The notes: a model not told the origin generated them from the letters alone. 64,000 bases of DNA from Oscillospiraceae bacterium (GCA_004557855.1 SFFJ01000004.1:1-64000), one strand, 5' to 3'; positions 16,277 through 24,245 are shown, numbered from the stretch's first letter. Translations and numbers: made by a program.

Positions 16277-17656
16277 ATGACACTGATCGAAAAAGCCGCC
16301 CATGCGGCGGAACGCAAAGCCTTCGAAAAGGTGCTGGATAACTTCATCCAAAAGGGCCGTACCAAGGACGCCGCCGCTGCCGCACAGGAGCTGGTGGATA
16401 TGGCCGAGAAAATTCAGGGCAGCGTGTGGAAAAAGGAGTCCTTCGAGGTGCTGCACATGGTCGCGGGCCAGCCGGAGGGCAAGTGGGCGCATTATGTCCA
16501 GCGCATCCTGGATGAAACCGACCCCTACATCCTCAAAACCTTCCTCACCAATGCGGTGTATGAGGGCGGCTTCCGCGGCTACCAGCAGGCACAGAAGAAC
16601 GCCGAAAAATACGGCTGCAACATCCCGTGGCTCATTTTGATGGACCCCACCTCCGCCTGCAATATGCACTGCACCGGCTGCTGGGCTGCCGAATACGGCC
16701 ACCGGCAAAGCCTGACCTATGAGGAGATGGACCGTGTGCTGACCGAGGCCGAGGAGTTGGGCACCCATGCCTGCCTGTTCACCGGCGGCGAGCCCCTCAT
16801 CCGCAAAAAGGACATCATCCGCCTGTGCGAAAATCACCGCAATATGGCGTTCCACGCCTTCACCAACGGCACCCTCATCGATGACGATTTCTGCAAGGAG
16901 CTTTTGCGGGTCGGCAATTTCTTCGTCTCGGTCTCCATCGAGGGCTTTGAGGAAGCCAATGACGGCCGCCGCGGCGAGGGCCACTTCCAGAAGGCGCTGG
17001 CCGCCATGGAGCTGATGCACCGCTACAAGATCCCCTTCGGCGTGTCCATCTGCTACACCTCCAAAAACTACAAGACCGTCACCAGCGATGAATTCTTGGA
17101 TCTGCTCATCAGCAAGGGCTGCGTCTTTGCGTGGTACTTCCACTATATGCCGGTCGGCGTGGGCGCCTCCACCGACCTGCTGCTGACCCCCGAGCAGCGC
17201 ACCTACATGAAAAACCGTGTGCGTGAGATCCGCGGCGTGACCGGCGGCAAGGAGCTCTACTGCATCGATTTCCAGAATGACGGTGAATTTGCGGGCGGCT
17301 GCGTGGCCGGCGGCCGCATCTACTGCCATATCAATGCGGCAGGCGATGTGGAGCCCTGCGTCTTCATCCACTATTCCGGCGCCAATATCCGGGAAAAGAG
17401 CTTCTTGGAGTGCCTGCAGCAGCCGCTGTTTTTGGAATATCGCAAGGGTCAGCCCTTTAACGGCAACCACCTGCGGCCCTGCCCCATGCTGGAAAACCCC
17501 GAGCTTCTGCCCGAAATGGTCAAGCGCAGCGGCGCCCATTCCACCGATCTCGAAGCCCCCGAAAGCGCCGAGCATCTGTGTGATAAGTGCAAGGCCTACG
17601 CCGCCTGCTGGCAGCCCACCGCCGAAAAGCTGTGGGACGAGGACCACAAGGCTTGA
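16277..17656 (+). CDS. Radical SAM protein with SPASM-like C-terminus
   Basis: The 459-residue protein has an N-terminal helical region (1-115), then the radical SAM core with Cys128, Cys132 and Cys135 (CNMHCTGCW). The SAM-binding FTGGEPLIRKKD, the TNGTLIDDDF strand and SVSIEGFEEANDGRRG follow. Cysteines near the end (GGCVAGGRIYCHI, EPCVFIHYS, RPCPMLENPE, CDKCKAYAACW) fit a SPASM auxiliary iron-sulfur region. Proteins of this kind modify peptides or act in cofactor maturation. No small peptide substrate gene is visible next to it. A start giving MTLIEKAAH is chosen because GGAAAGGA lies about nine bases upstream. The biological substrate is unknown. Confidence 0.85.
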   Translation: MTLIEKAAHAAERKAFEKVLDNFIQKGRTKDAAAAAQELVDMAEKIQGSVWKKESFEVLHMVAGQPEGKWAHYVQRILDETDPYILKTFLTNAVYEGGFRGYQQAQKNAEKYGCNIPWLILMDPTSACNMHCTGCWAAEYGHRQSLTYEEMDRVLTEAEELGTHACLFTGGEPLIRKKDIIRLCENHRNMAFHAFTNGTLIDDDFCKELLRVGNFFVSVSIEGFEEANDGRRGEGHFQKALAAMELMHRYKIPFGVSICYTSKNYKTVTSDEFLDLLISKGCVFAWYFHYMPVGVGASTDLLLTPEQRTYMKNRVREIRGVTGGKELYCIDFQNDGEFAGGCVAGGRIYCHINAAGDVEPCVFIHYSGANIREKSFLECLQQPLFLEYRKGQPFNGNHLRPCPMLENPELLPEMVKRSGAHSTDLEAPESAEHLCDKCKAYAACWQPTAEKLWDEDHKA

Positions 17657-17732
17657 TCCCATACCCCCCCCCGCCCGCCCGGCCCCCCGGATGGGTGGTT
17701 TTCCCTGCCCCGTCCGCGCCCCATCCCCGCAA

Positions 17733-17782
17733 AAAAGGAGAGCCGCTGCCCCCTGTGGGCATCCCGGCTCTCCCGTTTTCTT
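17733..17782. terminator. Terminator between converging radical SAM and kinase genes
   Basis: GGAGAGCCG pairs with CGGCTCTCC; A6 precedes and a T-rich run follows, so it can serve both strands. Confidence 0.75.
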
Positions 17783-17792
17783 ATTGTTATTC

Positions 17793-19139
17793 TTATGCGG
17801 CTTCCCGCGCAAACAGCATCGCATCCACGGTATAGCGGCCCGCCTCGGGGGTGATGTTCAGCTCCCCGCGGTACTTTTTCACCACACGGGCTACTATGGT
17901 CTTGCCGTTGCCCCGGGACATCTTCTCCCGGTTGGCAGCATAGCTCCCGGCCGCATCGCCGCAGGTATTTTCGCACCGCAGCGAAAGCGTTCCGCCCGCC
18001 GCCCGCATCGAAAGCACCAGCCGCTTTTCCGCCGCCGTACCGGCCGCTTCTATGGCGTTATCCAAAAGATTGCTTATCAGCGTCACCAGATCATAATCAT
18101 CAAAGCCCGCCGTTCCCGCCGCCAGGTGGATATCAAATTCCGCCTCGATCCCCGCCGTTCGGCAGTCGGCCGCCTTATTCACCAGCAGCGCATTCAGGAT
18201 GGGATTGCGGCAGTAGTGCAGGTTCAGCAGCCGGGGCGCGGTGATCTCCTCGGCATACTGCTGCAGGTCGGTGCCTGCGGGGGCGTTGGCCGTCAGGCTG
18301 CGGATCACCGCCGCATGGTTATTGATATCATGCTGCATTTCCCGTATCTGCTTCTGCTGCTCCTCCAGCAGCGCATAATAGCTTTGCTGCATTTTGGTGG
18401 CCTCCAGCCGGGCACGCAGCTCGGCGTTTTCGTTCATCCGCCGCACCATAACAAACAGCGCCAGATCCCCCAGAATTCCCAGCACCAGTGCGGCGATCCC
18501 GTAGGGGTTGTAAACGGCGGTGGATATCACCCGTGTGTACAGCACCATCGAGATAAAGAACAGGATGAACTGCGAAGCGGGGATGAGGATAAACGCCAGA
18601 ATGTCCAACCGGGCGTTGCGGTTCTGCACCAGCCGGATGAGCCGGACGGCGACCCAGCAAAAGCCGAAGATGAGGATCTCCGAGGTGAGGATGGAGGCGT
18701 TAAAATACCACACGCCGCGGGTGTCGTCCAGCACATAGTGGTACATAAAATCGGGGATGAACCAAACGGCCATGGCGTCGCCCAGGCTCATGCCCAGAAC
18801 CTCGATGATCTTTTCAAGGAAGAACATCAAAAGGCGCATGGCGATGCTGCCGTCGAATACCACAAACAAAAAAATGAGCTGCACGGCAAAGTAGAGCAGC
18901 GTCAGCGCAAGGAAGATGGGGCGGGCGTTAAAGCCGGGGATCTCCCGCAGATAGCTGATGGTGACCAGTGCGGCATACATCAGCAGCGTGATCCGGACAA
19001 TATTTTTCCGGTTTTGATATTTCGGCTTAAAGGGGATAAACGCATGGATGAACCACACGAAAATAAAGGCGACAAGGTTATTGACAAGGCCGTATATCGT
19101 GTTGGCAAAAAAGTGTGAGGTAAAAAATTGAATGATCAT
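17793..19139 (-). CDS. GHKL sensor histidine kinase (AgrC-like)
   Basis: The 448-residue protein has about six or seven N-terminal membrane spans (residues 10-225), a coiled region (ENAELRARLEATKMQQSYYA), and a dimerisation segment EMQHDINNHAAVIRSL with the probable phospho-acceptor His. The GHKL ATPase follows: LVTLISNLLDNAIEAAG (N box), SLRCENTCGD and SRGNGKTIVARVVKKYRGEL (G boxes). AgrC-type kinases sense peptides. It is the second gene after the LytTR response regulator, separated by a 153-base stretch that holds a degraded copy of that regulator's 3' end. No agrB/agrD-like genes are visible nearby, so its signal is unknown. Confidence 0.88.
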   Translation of the reverse strand: MIIQFFTSHFFANTIYGLVNNLVAFIFVWFIHAFIPFKPKYQNRKNIVRITLLMYAALVTISYLREIPGFNARPIFLALTLLYFAVQLIFLFVVFDGSIAMRLLMFFLEKIIEVLGMSLGDAMAVWFIPDFMYHYVLDDTRGVWYFNASILTSEILIFGFCWVAVRLIRLVQNRNARLDILAFILIPASQFILFFISMVLYTRVISTAVYNPYGIAALVLGILGDLALFVMVRRMNENAELRARLEATKMQQSYYALLEEQQKQIREMQHDINNHAAVIRSLTANAPAGTDLQQYAEEITAPRLLNLHYCRNPILNALLVNKAADCRTAGIEAEFDIHLAAGTAGFDDYDLVTLISNLLDNAIEAAGTAAEKRLVLSMRAAGGTLSLRCENTCGDAAGSYAANREKMSRGNGKTIVARVVKKYRGELNITPEAGRYTVDAMLFAREAA

Positions 19140-19151
19140 AGTCGTTTTCCT

Positions 19152-19266
19152 TTACGGGCCGCCGCGGTATTTTCGGAATCGTTTCCGCACGGCGGCGCAG
19201 TAGGTGTGGCTGATGGGCACCACGGTGCCGTCCTTCATCAAAAAGCGTTCCCGCCGGAAGGCGGCA
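19152..19266 (-). pseudogene. Duplicated 3' end of the LytTR regulator gene
   Basis: On the minus strand about 37 codons plus a stop repeat the end of the adjacent regulator: FLMKDGTVVPISH is identical, and the tail ends RKYRGGP instead of QKYHSGDL. It lacks a start and the rest of the protein. It lies between the regulator and kinase genes, downstream of its parent in the same orientation, so it looks like a tandem duplication that has since diverged. Confidence 0.8.
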
Positions 19267-19292
19267 TGGGGCAGGGAAGGGGTGCAGGCGGC

Positions 19293-20009
19293 TTACAGGT
19301 CGCCGCTGTGATACTTCTGAAACTCCTCCCGCACGGCGGCGTAGTAGGCGTGGCTGATGGGCACAACGGTGCCGTCCTTCATCAAAAAGCTCTCCCGCCG
19401 GAAGGCGGCAACATGAGAGAGGTTCACCGCAAAGCTGTTGTGGCACCGCAAAAAGGAGGGCGAGTCAAGCTGCGTCAGCAGGTCGTCCAGCGGGGCGGCG
19501 GTGGAAACGCATTCCCCATCTGCGGTGTGAATATTGGTGACCCGCAGCCGCCGTTCCAGCCGCGTGATCTCCCGTTTTTCCAAAACCAGCTGACCGTTTT
19601 TCTGCGGCAGCACCAGCCGGCTGTTTTCCGCCTCATGCAGCGCCGCCAGCGCCATTTCCAGCGCCTTCGGCAGATGCTCCTCCATCCGGGGCTTGTAGAC
19701 ATAATAAACATGGCGGGTGGCATAGGCGTCGGGGGCGTAGTCCAGGTACCCGGTAAGATAGATGATCTGGCAGGCGGGCAGCAGCAGGTTCAGCTCCTCC
19801 CCCACCGTAATGCCGTCGGTATCCCCCAGCTCAATATCCAGTACCGCCAGCTGGAACCGGCAGTTCTCCTCCCGCACCGCACGCAGCAGCGCCTCCCCGC
19901 CATCGTAAAGGGAAAGCAGTACCTCCTGCGGCGCAAAATAGTCCCGCAGCCATGCGGCGGTCATTTCCCGCAGCTCTTTTTCGTCATCGCATACCGCAAT
20001 TTTTACCAT
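19293..20009 (-). CDS. LytTR response regulator (AgrA-like)
   Basis: The 238 residues form a receiver domain (1-120: KIAVCDDEKELREM acidic pocket, Asp58 in LAVLDIELGDTDG, and the Lys region VYYVYKPRMEEHL) and a LytTR DNA-binding domain (about 135-235: ERRLRVTNIHTADGE, FLRCHNSFAVNLSHVAAFRR). It should be phosphorylated by the GHKL kinase downstream and bind direct-repeat DNA. The ATG follows GGAGGGAGCAGT. It is the first gene of the pair, with a sigma-A-like promoter 32 bases upstream. Target genes cannot be read directly. Confidence 0.9.
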   Translation of the reverse strand: MVKIAVCDDEKELREMTAAWLRDYFAPQEVLLSLYDGGEALLRAVREENCRFQLAVLDIELGDTDGITVGEELNLLLPACQIIYLTGYLDYAPDAYATRHVYYVYKPRMEEHLPKALEMALAALHEAENSRLVLPQKNGQLVLEKREITRLERRLRVTNIHTADGECVSTAAPLDDLLTQLDSPSFLRCHNSFAVNLSHVAAFRRESFLMKDGTVVPISHAYYAAVREEFQKYHSGDL

Positions 20010-20041
20010 ACTGCTCCCTCCTGTTTCTTGTATTATGTAAG

Positions 20042-20070
20042 ATTATATCACACTCGGGATGATTTTGGAA
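20042..20070 (-). promoter_or_regulatory. Promoter of the LytTR/GHKL operon
   Basis: Minus strand: TTCCAA (20065-20070), 17 bases, TATAAT (20042-20047). Confidence 0.6.
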
Positions 20071-20146
20071 GAAAAACTGACAATAACTTGACTGATTATG
20101 CCGCAAATGCCATTCTTTCTTCCCCTCCCGCCGCCTTTGTGCTACA

Positions 20147-20340
20147 ATGACATTGTCGGAACAGCAGAGAAACCCGCATTTTCCTGCCCCGATCCCCAAC
20201 CGATCCGATACCGAGAAAACAGAAGATGGAGCGTCCCGGGGCCCGTTGTGCGAAACAGCGGGCCTCGGGGCATTTTCCCGCCAAATCCAAGCCAAAACCA
20301 AAAGGGCCCGCCGCATAACCCGGCAGGCCCCGTTTTTATC
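20147..20340 (+). ncRNA. Possible small transcript between promoter-like and terminator-like elements
   Basis: GCTACAATG near 20140 resembles a -10 box. A stable hairpin (CCCGGGGCCCG / CGGGCCTCGGGG, about 20236-20272) follows, then a terminator stem (GGGCC...GGCCC with T5) at 20302-20338. No convincing protein is encoded on the plus strand. The -35 region is poor and the terminator is a duplicate of the LysR terminator, so this is only a candidate. Confidence 0.25.
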
Positions 20341-20365
20341 CCATCCTCACCGCCCGGACGGCACC
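20299..20365 (-). repeat. Duplicate of the LysR gene end and terminator
   Basis: These 67 bases repeat 20536-20602 with about eight changes. The parent segment covers the last codons of the LysR gene, its stop and its terminator hairpin. The copy is downstream of the parent in the same orientation. Confidence 0.85.
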
Positions 20366-20400
20366 CCGCCCCCGCACACCTCTGCCGCAGTGCAGGCTTA

Positions 20401-20494
20401 CGGCCCGCAGGGCAAACCGTCCTCCGGACGGTTTTAGGGGGCGGCCTGCGGCCGCCCCCCACGGCGGCGCCGGGCGCCGCCGGCCCTGCGGGCC
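20401..20494. repeat. Modular palindromic intergenic repeat, copy 5
   Basis: Outer arms CGGCCCGCAGGGC and GCCCTGCGGGCC (a variant arm also seen in copy 7) enclose AAACCGTCC/GGACGGTTT, GGGGGCGGCC/GGCCGCCCCC and GGCGGCGCC/GGCGCCGCC hairpins. Confidence 0.8.
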
Positions 20495-20536
20495 TCCCCT
20501 CTGCCCTTCCTTGCCGCCCCCCCTGCACCCCCACGC

Positions 20537-20575
20537 AAAAGGGCCCGCCGCATAGCCCGGCAGGCCCCGTTTTTA
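20537..20575 (-). terminator. Terminator of the LysR gene
   Basis: Minus strand: GGGCCTGCCG pairs with CGGCGGGCCC, followed by TTTTGC. Confidence 0.75.
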
Positions 20576-20583
20576 CCCCATCC

Positions 20584-21495
20584 TCACCGCCCGAACGGTA
20601 CCGCCGCCCGCAGCGCCTCCACAAACTGCGCCAGCGCGGGGTTGGCGGTATCCTGCCGCCAGATGGCGATGACCTCCTCCTTTTCCTCCGCCCCCGTCAG
20701 CGGGATGAACACCAGATTTTCCGCCGGGGAATACTTGCGGGCGGAATAGTCCGGCAGGATGGAGACCCCCTCCTCCGCCGCCACCATCATCAGGATGCTT
20801 TCGATATCGGAGGAGCAGAAAAGGATATTGGGGCGATAGCCCGCCTCCTTGTACAGGTTCATAAAAAAGGCGTCCCCGTAGGAGTCCAGCGTTTCGGCGG
20901 GCGACATATAAATAATGGGCTCCCCCCGCAGCTCCCGGCGGGTCAGCCGCAGCCGCTGCGCCAGCGGGTGCCCCGCATACAGCGCCGCCACCAGACGCAC
21001 CTCCTCCACCGGCAGCCAGTCCACCCGTTCCTCCTGCCGCAGGTTGGTGCTGTCCCACGTCAGGATGAGATCAAACTGATCGTTCAGCAGCCCCGCCGCC
21101 AGCTGGTCGGTGGTGCAGCGGTAAAAGGTGGTAAGCAGGTTGGTGTGCCGCTGGTGGAACTGCCGCAGAAAATCGGTAAATTCGCTCTGCTCGTACCCTT
21201 TTAGATAGCCCACCCGCAGCGTCCCCGCCAGCCCGGTGGCCGCCCCGTGGGCCCGGTCAATGGCATGGTCCATCCGCTCCAGAATCGCCTTGGCTTCGGC
21301 CAAAAAGGCCTGCCCGGCCGGGGTCAGCGTCACCGGTCGGGTGCCGCGGTCAAACAGGGGACACCCCAGCATCTCCTCCAGCAGCTTGATCTGCTGCGTG
21401 ATGGCCGTCTGCGAGATAAAAAACTGGTCTGCCGCCTTGGTAAAGCTCCGGGTTTCCGCCGCCGCCACAAAGTACCGCAGTTGATTTCGGTTCAT
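20584..21495 (-). CDS. LysR family transcriptional regulator
   Basis: This 303-residue protein starts with the LysR winged helix (LRYFVAAAETRSFTKAADQF, then SQTAITQQIKLLEEMLGCPL and FDRGTRPVTLTPAG) and continues with the periplasmic-binding-like effector domain (about 90-300). The ATG at 21495 is chosen because the family begins there and GGAG stands just upstream; the longer upstream frame runs through a tandem repeat. The gene is divergent from a sodium-dependent symporter, and the two promoters overlap at their -35 elements, so it probably controls that transporter. The effector is likely the transported amino acid or a related compound. Confidence 0.92.
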   Translation of the reverse strand: MNRNQLRYFVAAAETRSFTKAADQFFISQTAITQQIKLLEEMLGCPLFDRGTRPVTLTPAGQAFLAEAKAILERMDHAIDRAHGAATGLAGTLRVGYLKGYEQSEFTDFLRQFHQRHTNLLTTFYRCTTDQLAAGLLNDQFDLILTWDSTNLRQEERVDWLPVEEVRLVAALYAGHPLAQRLRLTRRELRGEPIIYMSPAETLDSYGDAFFMNLYKEAGYRPNILFCSSDIESILMMVAAEEGVSILPDYSARKYSPAENLVFIPLTGAEEKEEVIAIWRQDTANPALAQFVEALRAAVPFGR

Positions 21496-21550
21496 GCTCC
21501 TCCGCCCTTTCCTTTTCACGCTGCCGCTGCCTGTGCAGGCGCCGGGTACC

Positions 21551-21743
21551 GGGCCGCAGGCCGCCCGCCGCTTTGCGGCGGGCAAGCGGGCTCTGCCCGC
21601 TTCGGCGGCTCCGCCGCCGGGCCTGCGGCCCTCCGCCGGCACACCCGCCGGGCCTGCGGCCCTCCGCCGGCACACCCGCCGGGCCTGCGGCCCTCCGCCG
21701 GCACACCCGCCGGGCCTGCGGCCCTCCGCCCGGCACACCCGCC
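21551..21743. repeat. Modular palindromic repeat, copy 6, with four 31-bp tandem units
   Basis: The first part (21551-21618) has the arm GGGCCGCAGG and hairpins GCCCGCCGC/GCGGCGGGC and GGCGGC/GCCGCC. The distal arm GGGCCTGCGGCCC, with a CTCCGCCGGCACACCCGCC tail, is then repeated four times with a 31-base period (21619-21743). The array lies directly upstream of the LysR start. Confidence 0.88.
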
Positions 21744-21772
21744 GCATCGGCAACAACATAACTTTTTCTTAT

Positions 21773-21800
21773 ATTATAATGCAAAAATACTCCTTGTCAA
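21773..21800 (-). promoter_or_regulatory. Promoter of the LysR gene
   Basis: Minus strand: TTGACA (21795-21800), 16 bases, TATAAT (21773-21778). Its -35 element overlaps that of the divergent transporter promoter. Transcription must cross the 21551-21743 repeat before the LysR start. Confidence 0.75.
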
Positions 21801-21822
21801 TGCGCCTTCTCCGCCCTATAAT
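21794..21822 (+). promoter_or_regulatory. Promoter of the sodium symporter gene
   Basis: TTGTCA (21794-21799), 17 bases, TATAAT (21817-21822); the -35 element shares five bases with the divergent promoter. Confidence 0.8.
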
Positions 21823-21856
21823 AAGTCCATTATATTACTGCACCAAGGAGCATACT

Positions 21857-23212
21857 ATGCAAAGAGAAAACTTCCGTTCCCGGATGGGCTTCCTGTTAGT
21901 CAGCGCCGGCTGTGCCATCGGCATCGGTAATGTGTGGCGCTTTCCCACCATCACCGGCCAGTACGGCGGCGGGTACTTCGTCCTATTCTACCTCATCTGC
22001 CTTGTCATCATGGGCATCCCCGTTATGACGATGGAGCTGGCCGTCGGCCGCGCCAGCCGTAAAAGTGCGGTGCGGGCGTATCAGACCCTCGAAAAGCCGG
22101 GTCAAAAGTGGCACATCCATGGCTGGTTCTGCATGATCGGCTGCTGCCTGCTGATGATGTACTACACCAGCGTCACCGGCTGGATGGTGGACTACTTCTG
22201 CAAATTCCTCACCGGCCGCTTCACCGCCGGGATGGACAGCGAGCAGATCAACGGTGTGTTCGGGCAGATGCTCTCCTCTCCGGGTGAATTGACGATATTC
22301 ATGGTCATCGTGGTGGTGGCGGGCTTCCTTATCTGCAGCATCGGCGTGCAAAAGGGTCTCGAGCGCATCACCAAGGTGATGATGGTTGCCCTGCTAGCGC
22401 TCATCCTTGTGCTGGCGATCCACAGCCTTACGCTGCCCGGCGCCGCCGAGGGCATGAAGTTCTACCTGCTGCCCTCCGCCGACAGCATCCGGGCAAACGG
22501 GCTGGGCCATACCATTACCGCTGCGATGAACCAGGCGTTCTTCACGTTAAGTCTCGGCATCGCCGCAATGGAGATCTTCGGCAGCTACATGAGCCGGGAG
22601 CATACCCTCGCCGGGGAAGCCACCCGCATCTGCATCCTGGATACCTTTGTTGCATTGATGTCCGGCGTTATCATCTTCCCGGCCTGCTTCTCCTACGGCG
22701 TCCGGCCAGATGACGGCACCTCCCTCATCTTCAAAACCCTGCCCAACGTCTTTGTCAATATGCAGGGCGGCCGGCTGTGGGGCACCCTGTTCTTCCTGTT
22801 CATGATCTTCGCCAGCTTCTCCACCGTCCTCGCCGTCTTTGAAAATCTGTTGGCCTTCGCAGTGGATACCTTCGGCATCAGCCGCAAAAAGGCTTCGGTC
22901 ATCGGCTGCATCGCCATTCTGGTGTTAAGCATGCCCTGCGTCCTCGGCTTCAATGTCTGGGGCGATCTGCAGCTCATCGGCGGCCGCGGCGTGCTGGATA
23001 GCGAAGACTTCCTCGTCAGCAACCTGCTGCTGCCCATCGGCTCCATCATCTATCTGCTGTTCTGCGTCAGTCGCTGGGGCTGGGGCTTCGACCACTACCT
23101 GGAGGAAGCCAATACCGGCGCCGGGCCCAAGCTTCCCCGCTGGCTGCGCCCCTATTTCCGCTATGTCCTCCCTGTGCTTATCGTTATCATTCTGGTGCAG
23201 GGCCTCATTTAA
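21857..23212 (+). CDS. Neurotransmitter:sodium symporter family transporter
   Basis: The 451-residue protein has about 11-12 membrane spans. It carries the NSS/LeuT signature in span 1 (FLLVSAGCAIGIGNVWRFP), where backbone atoms bind sodium and the amino-acid substrate, and the span 2 motif GGGYFVLFYLICLVIMGIPV. NQAFFTLSLGIAAMEIFGSY (span 6 region) and FSTVLAVFENLLAF (span 8 region) complete the core. Bacterial members import amino acids such as tyrosine, leucine or tryptophan with sodium. AAGGAG precedes the ATG. The gene is divergent from a LysR regulator that probably responds to the substrate. A strong hairpin and T-run follow the stop. Confidence 0.92.
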   Translation: MQRENFRSRMGFLLVSAGCAIGIGNVWRFPTITGQYGGGYFVLFYLICLVIMGIPVMTMELAVGRASRKSAVRAYQTLEKPGQKWHIHGWFCMIGCCLLMMYYTSVTGWMVDYFCKFLTGRFTAGMDSEQINGVFGQMLSSPGELTIFMVIVVVAGFLICSIGVQKGLERITKVMMVALLALILVLAIHSLTLPGAAEGMKFYLLPSADSIRANGLGHTITAAMNQAFFTLSLGIAAMEIFGSYMSREHTLAGEATRICILDTFVALMSGVIIFPACFSYGVRPDDGTSLIFKTLPNVFVNMQGGRLWGTLFFLFMIFASFSTVLAVFENLLAFAVDTFGISRKKASVIGCIAILVLSMPCVLGFNVWGDLQLIGGRGVLDSEDFLVSNLLLPIGSIIYLLFCVSRWGWGFDHYLEEANTGAGPKLPRWLRPYFRYVLPVLIVIILVQGLI

Positions 23213-23233
23213 GAAAACAAAATCCCAAAGCAA

Positions 23234-23258
23234 GGGCCGCCCTCCGGGGCGGCCTTTT
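23234..23258 (+). terminator. Terminator of the sodium symporter gene
   Basis: GGGCCGCC and GGCGGCC pair around CTCCGG, followed by TTTTG. Confidence 0.75.
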
Positions 23259-23282
23259 GCTGCCCCCTGCAAGCCGCAGCAC

Positions 23283-23378
23283 AGGGCCCGCAGGGCAGCC
23301 CGGGCTTCGCCCGGGCTTGGGGGGCGGCCTGCGGCCGCCCCCCTACGGCCGCCTGCGGCGGCCGGCCCTGCGGGCCCG
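23283..23378. repeat. Modular palindromic intergenic repeat, copy 7
   Basis: Variant outer arms AGGGCCCGCAGGGC / GGCCCTGCGGGCCC enclose GCCCGGGC/GCCCGGGC, GGGGGGCGGCC/GGCCGCCCCC and CGGCCGCC/GGCGGCCG hairpins, as in copy 5. Confidence 0.8.
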
Positions 23379-23508
23379 CCCTCCCTCCCTCGCCAATTCC
23401 CACAAACTTTCCCCCGCCGCCTTGTCTATTTTCCCATCCCCCGTTTTTTCTCCCGCCCCCCGCAAAAACCCCCAAGAAAATCTCTCCGCCCCAAAAAACC
23501 ACCCTCCC

Positions 23509-23679
23509 GTTGCAAAATCGCAACACCACCCCGCATTTTTCCCACCATATCCCCTGCAAAACCACCAACCATTCCCCATTATCTTTGTGCATCTGCAAAA
23601 ATCCGTCCGTTGCAAAAATGCAGCAAGTTGCAAATCTGCAACAAACTTTGTTTGCAAAAATGCAACAAAACGGTATAAT
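23509..23679 (+). promoter_or_regulatory. Promoter with four GTTGC-N6-GCAAC operators
   Basis: Inverted repeats with AT-rich six-base centres occur at 23509-23524, 23609-23624, 23627-23642 and 23651-23666; the second and fourth each carry one mismatch. A sigma-A promoter (TTTGCA 23651-23656, 17 bases, TATAAT 23674-23679) has its -35 element inside the last site, so binding there should block RNA polymerase or position an activator against it. The same palindrome occurs before the 4-hydroxybutyrate cluster. The 23380-23508 stretch holds nothing else recognised. Confidence 0.75.
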
Positions 23680-23723
23680 GATAACAGGAAACCCCACAAT
23701 TCGATACCAACGGAGGAACTAAT

Positions 23724-24014
23724 ATGAAGTGGCTTGATACCATCGTCTATATCCTGTACGGCTGCGGCGCTTTGATCCTGCTGCTGTTCATCGCCAATCT
23801 CATCCTGGCCAAAACCCGCGGCACGGACTCCAAATGGGTGCGCCGCCTGCTGTATATCGTGGCCATCATCGCGGCCGTGCTCGGCACCATCCGTTCCAAA
23901 TTCGTCTATTCCGAAACGGTTTTCTTCGCCGATATCCTGGTGGTGCTCTGCATCATCATCGCCTTCGTCCGCTCCGAAAAGCCCCCTGTCCCGATGGAGG
24001 ATGACGAGCAATAG
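23724..24014 (+). CDS. Small two- or three-span membrane protein
   Basis: The 96 residues contain hydrophobic segments at about 6-28 (IVYILYGCGALILLLFIANL), 42-57 (LLYIVAIIAAVLGTI) and 68-83 (FFADILVVLCIIIAFV), then a charged tail. It resembles no family I can name. GGAGG lies eight bases before the ATG. Its promoter is unusually decorated with four palindromic operators that also occur at the 4-hydroxybutyrate cluster, which suggests it belongs to the same regulon. A role at the membrane linked to that metabolism is speculative. Confidence 0.7.
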   Translation: MKWLDTIVYILYGCGALILLLFIANLILAKTRGTDSKWVRRLLYIVAIIAAVLGTIRSKFVYSETVFFADILVVLCIIIAFVRSEKPPVPMEDDEQ

Positions 24015-24076
24015 TGCGCTTTCGGCGGCAGGCACGCCCCTTGTCCCCGCCGCCATCCTGCCGCTGCCGCAGGCTT

Positions 24077-24158
24077 CGGCCGCAGGCCAAACCGTCCTGC
24101 GGACGGTTTCGGCGGGCTTCGCCCGCCGGCCCCGGCTGCGCCGGGGCGGCCTGCGGCC
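24077..24158. repeat. Modular palindromic intergenic repeat, copy 8
   Basis: Arms CGGCCGCAGGC/GCCTGCGGCC enclose AAACCGTCC/GGACGGTTT, GGCGGGC/GCCCGCC and CCCCGGC/GCCGGGG hairpins, the same modules as copy 2. Confidence 0.85.
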
Positions 24159-24245
24159 TCCCGCACAAACCCGCAAAAAAACAGCCCGCCGCCGCACCCA
24201 TCCGGTGCCGGCCGCGAGCCGTCCCTCTGTTTCAAATTCAAATCA

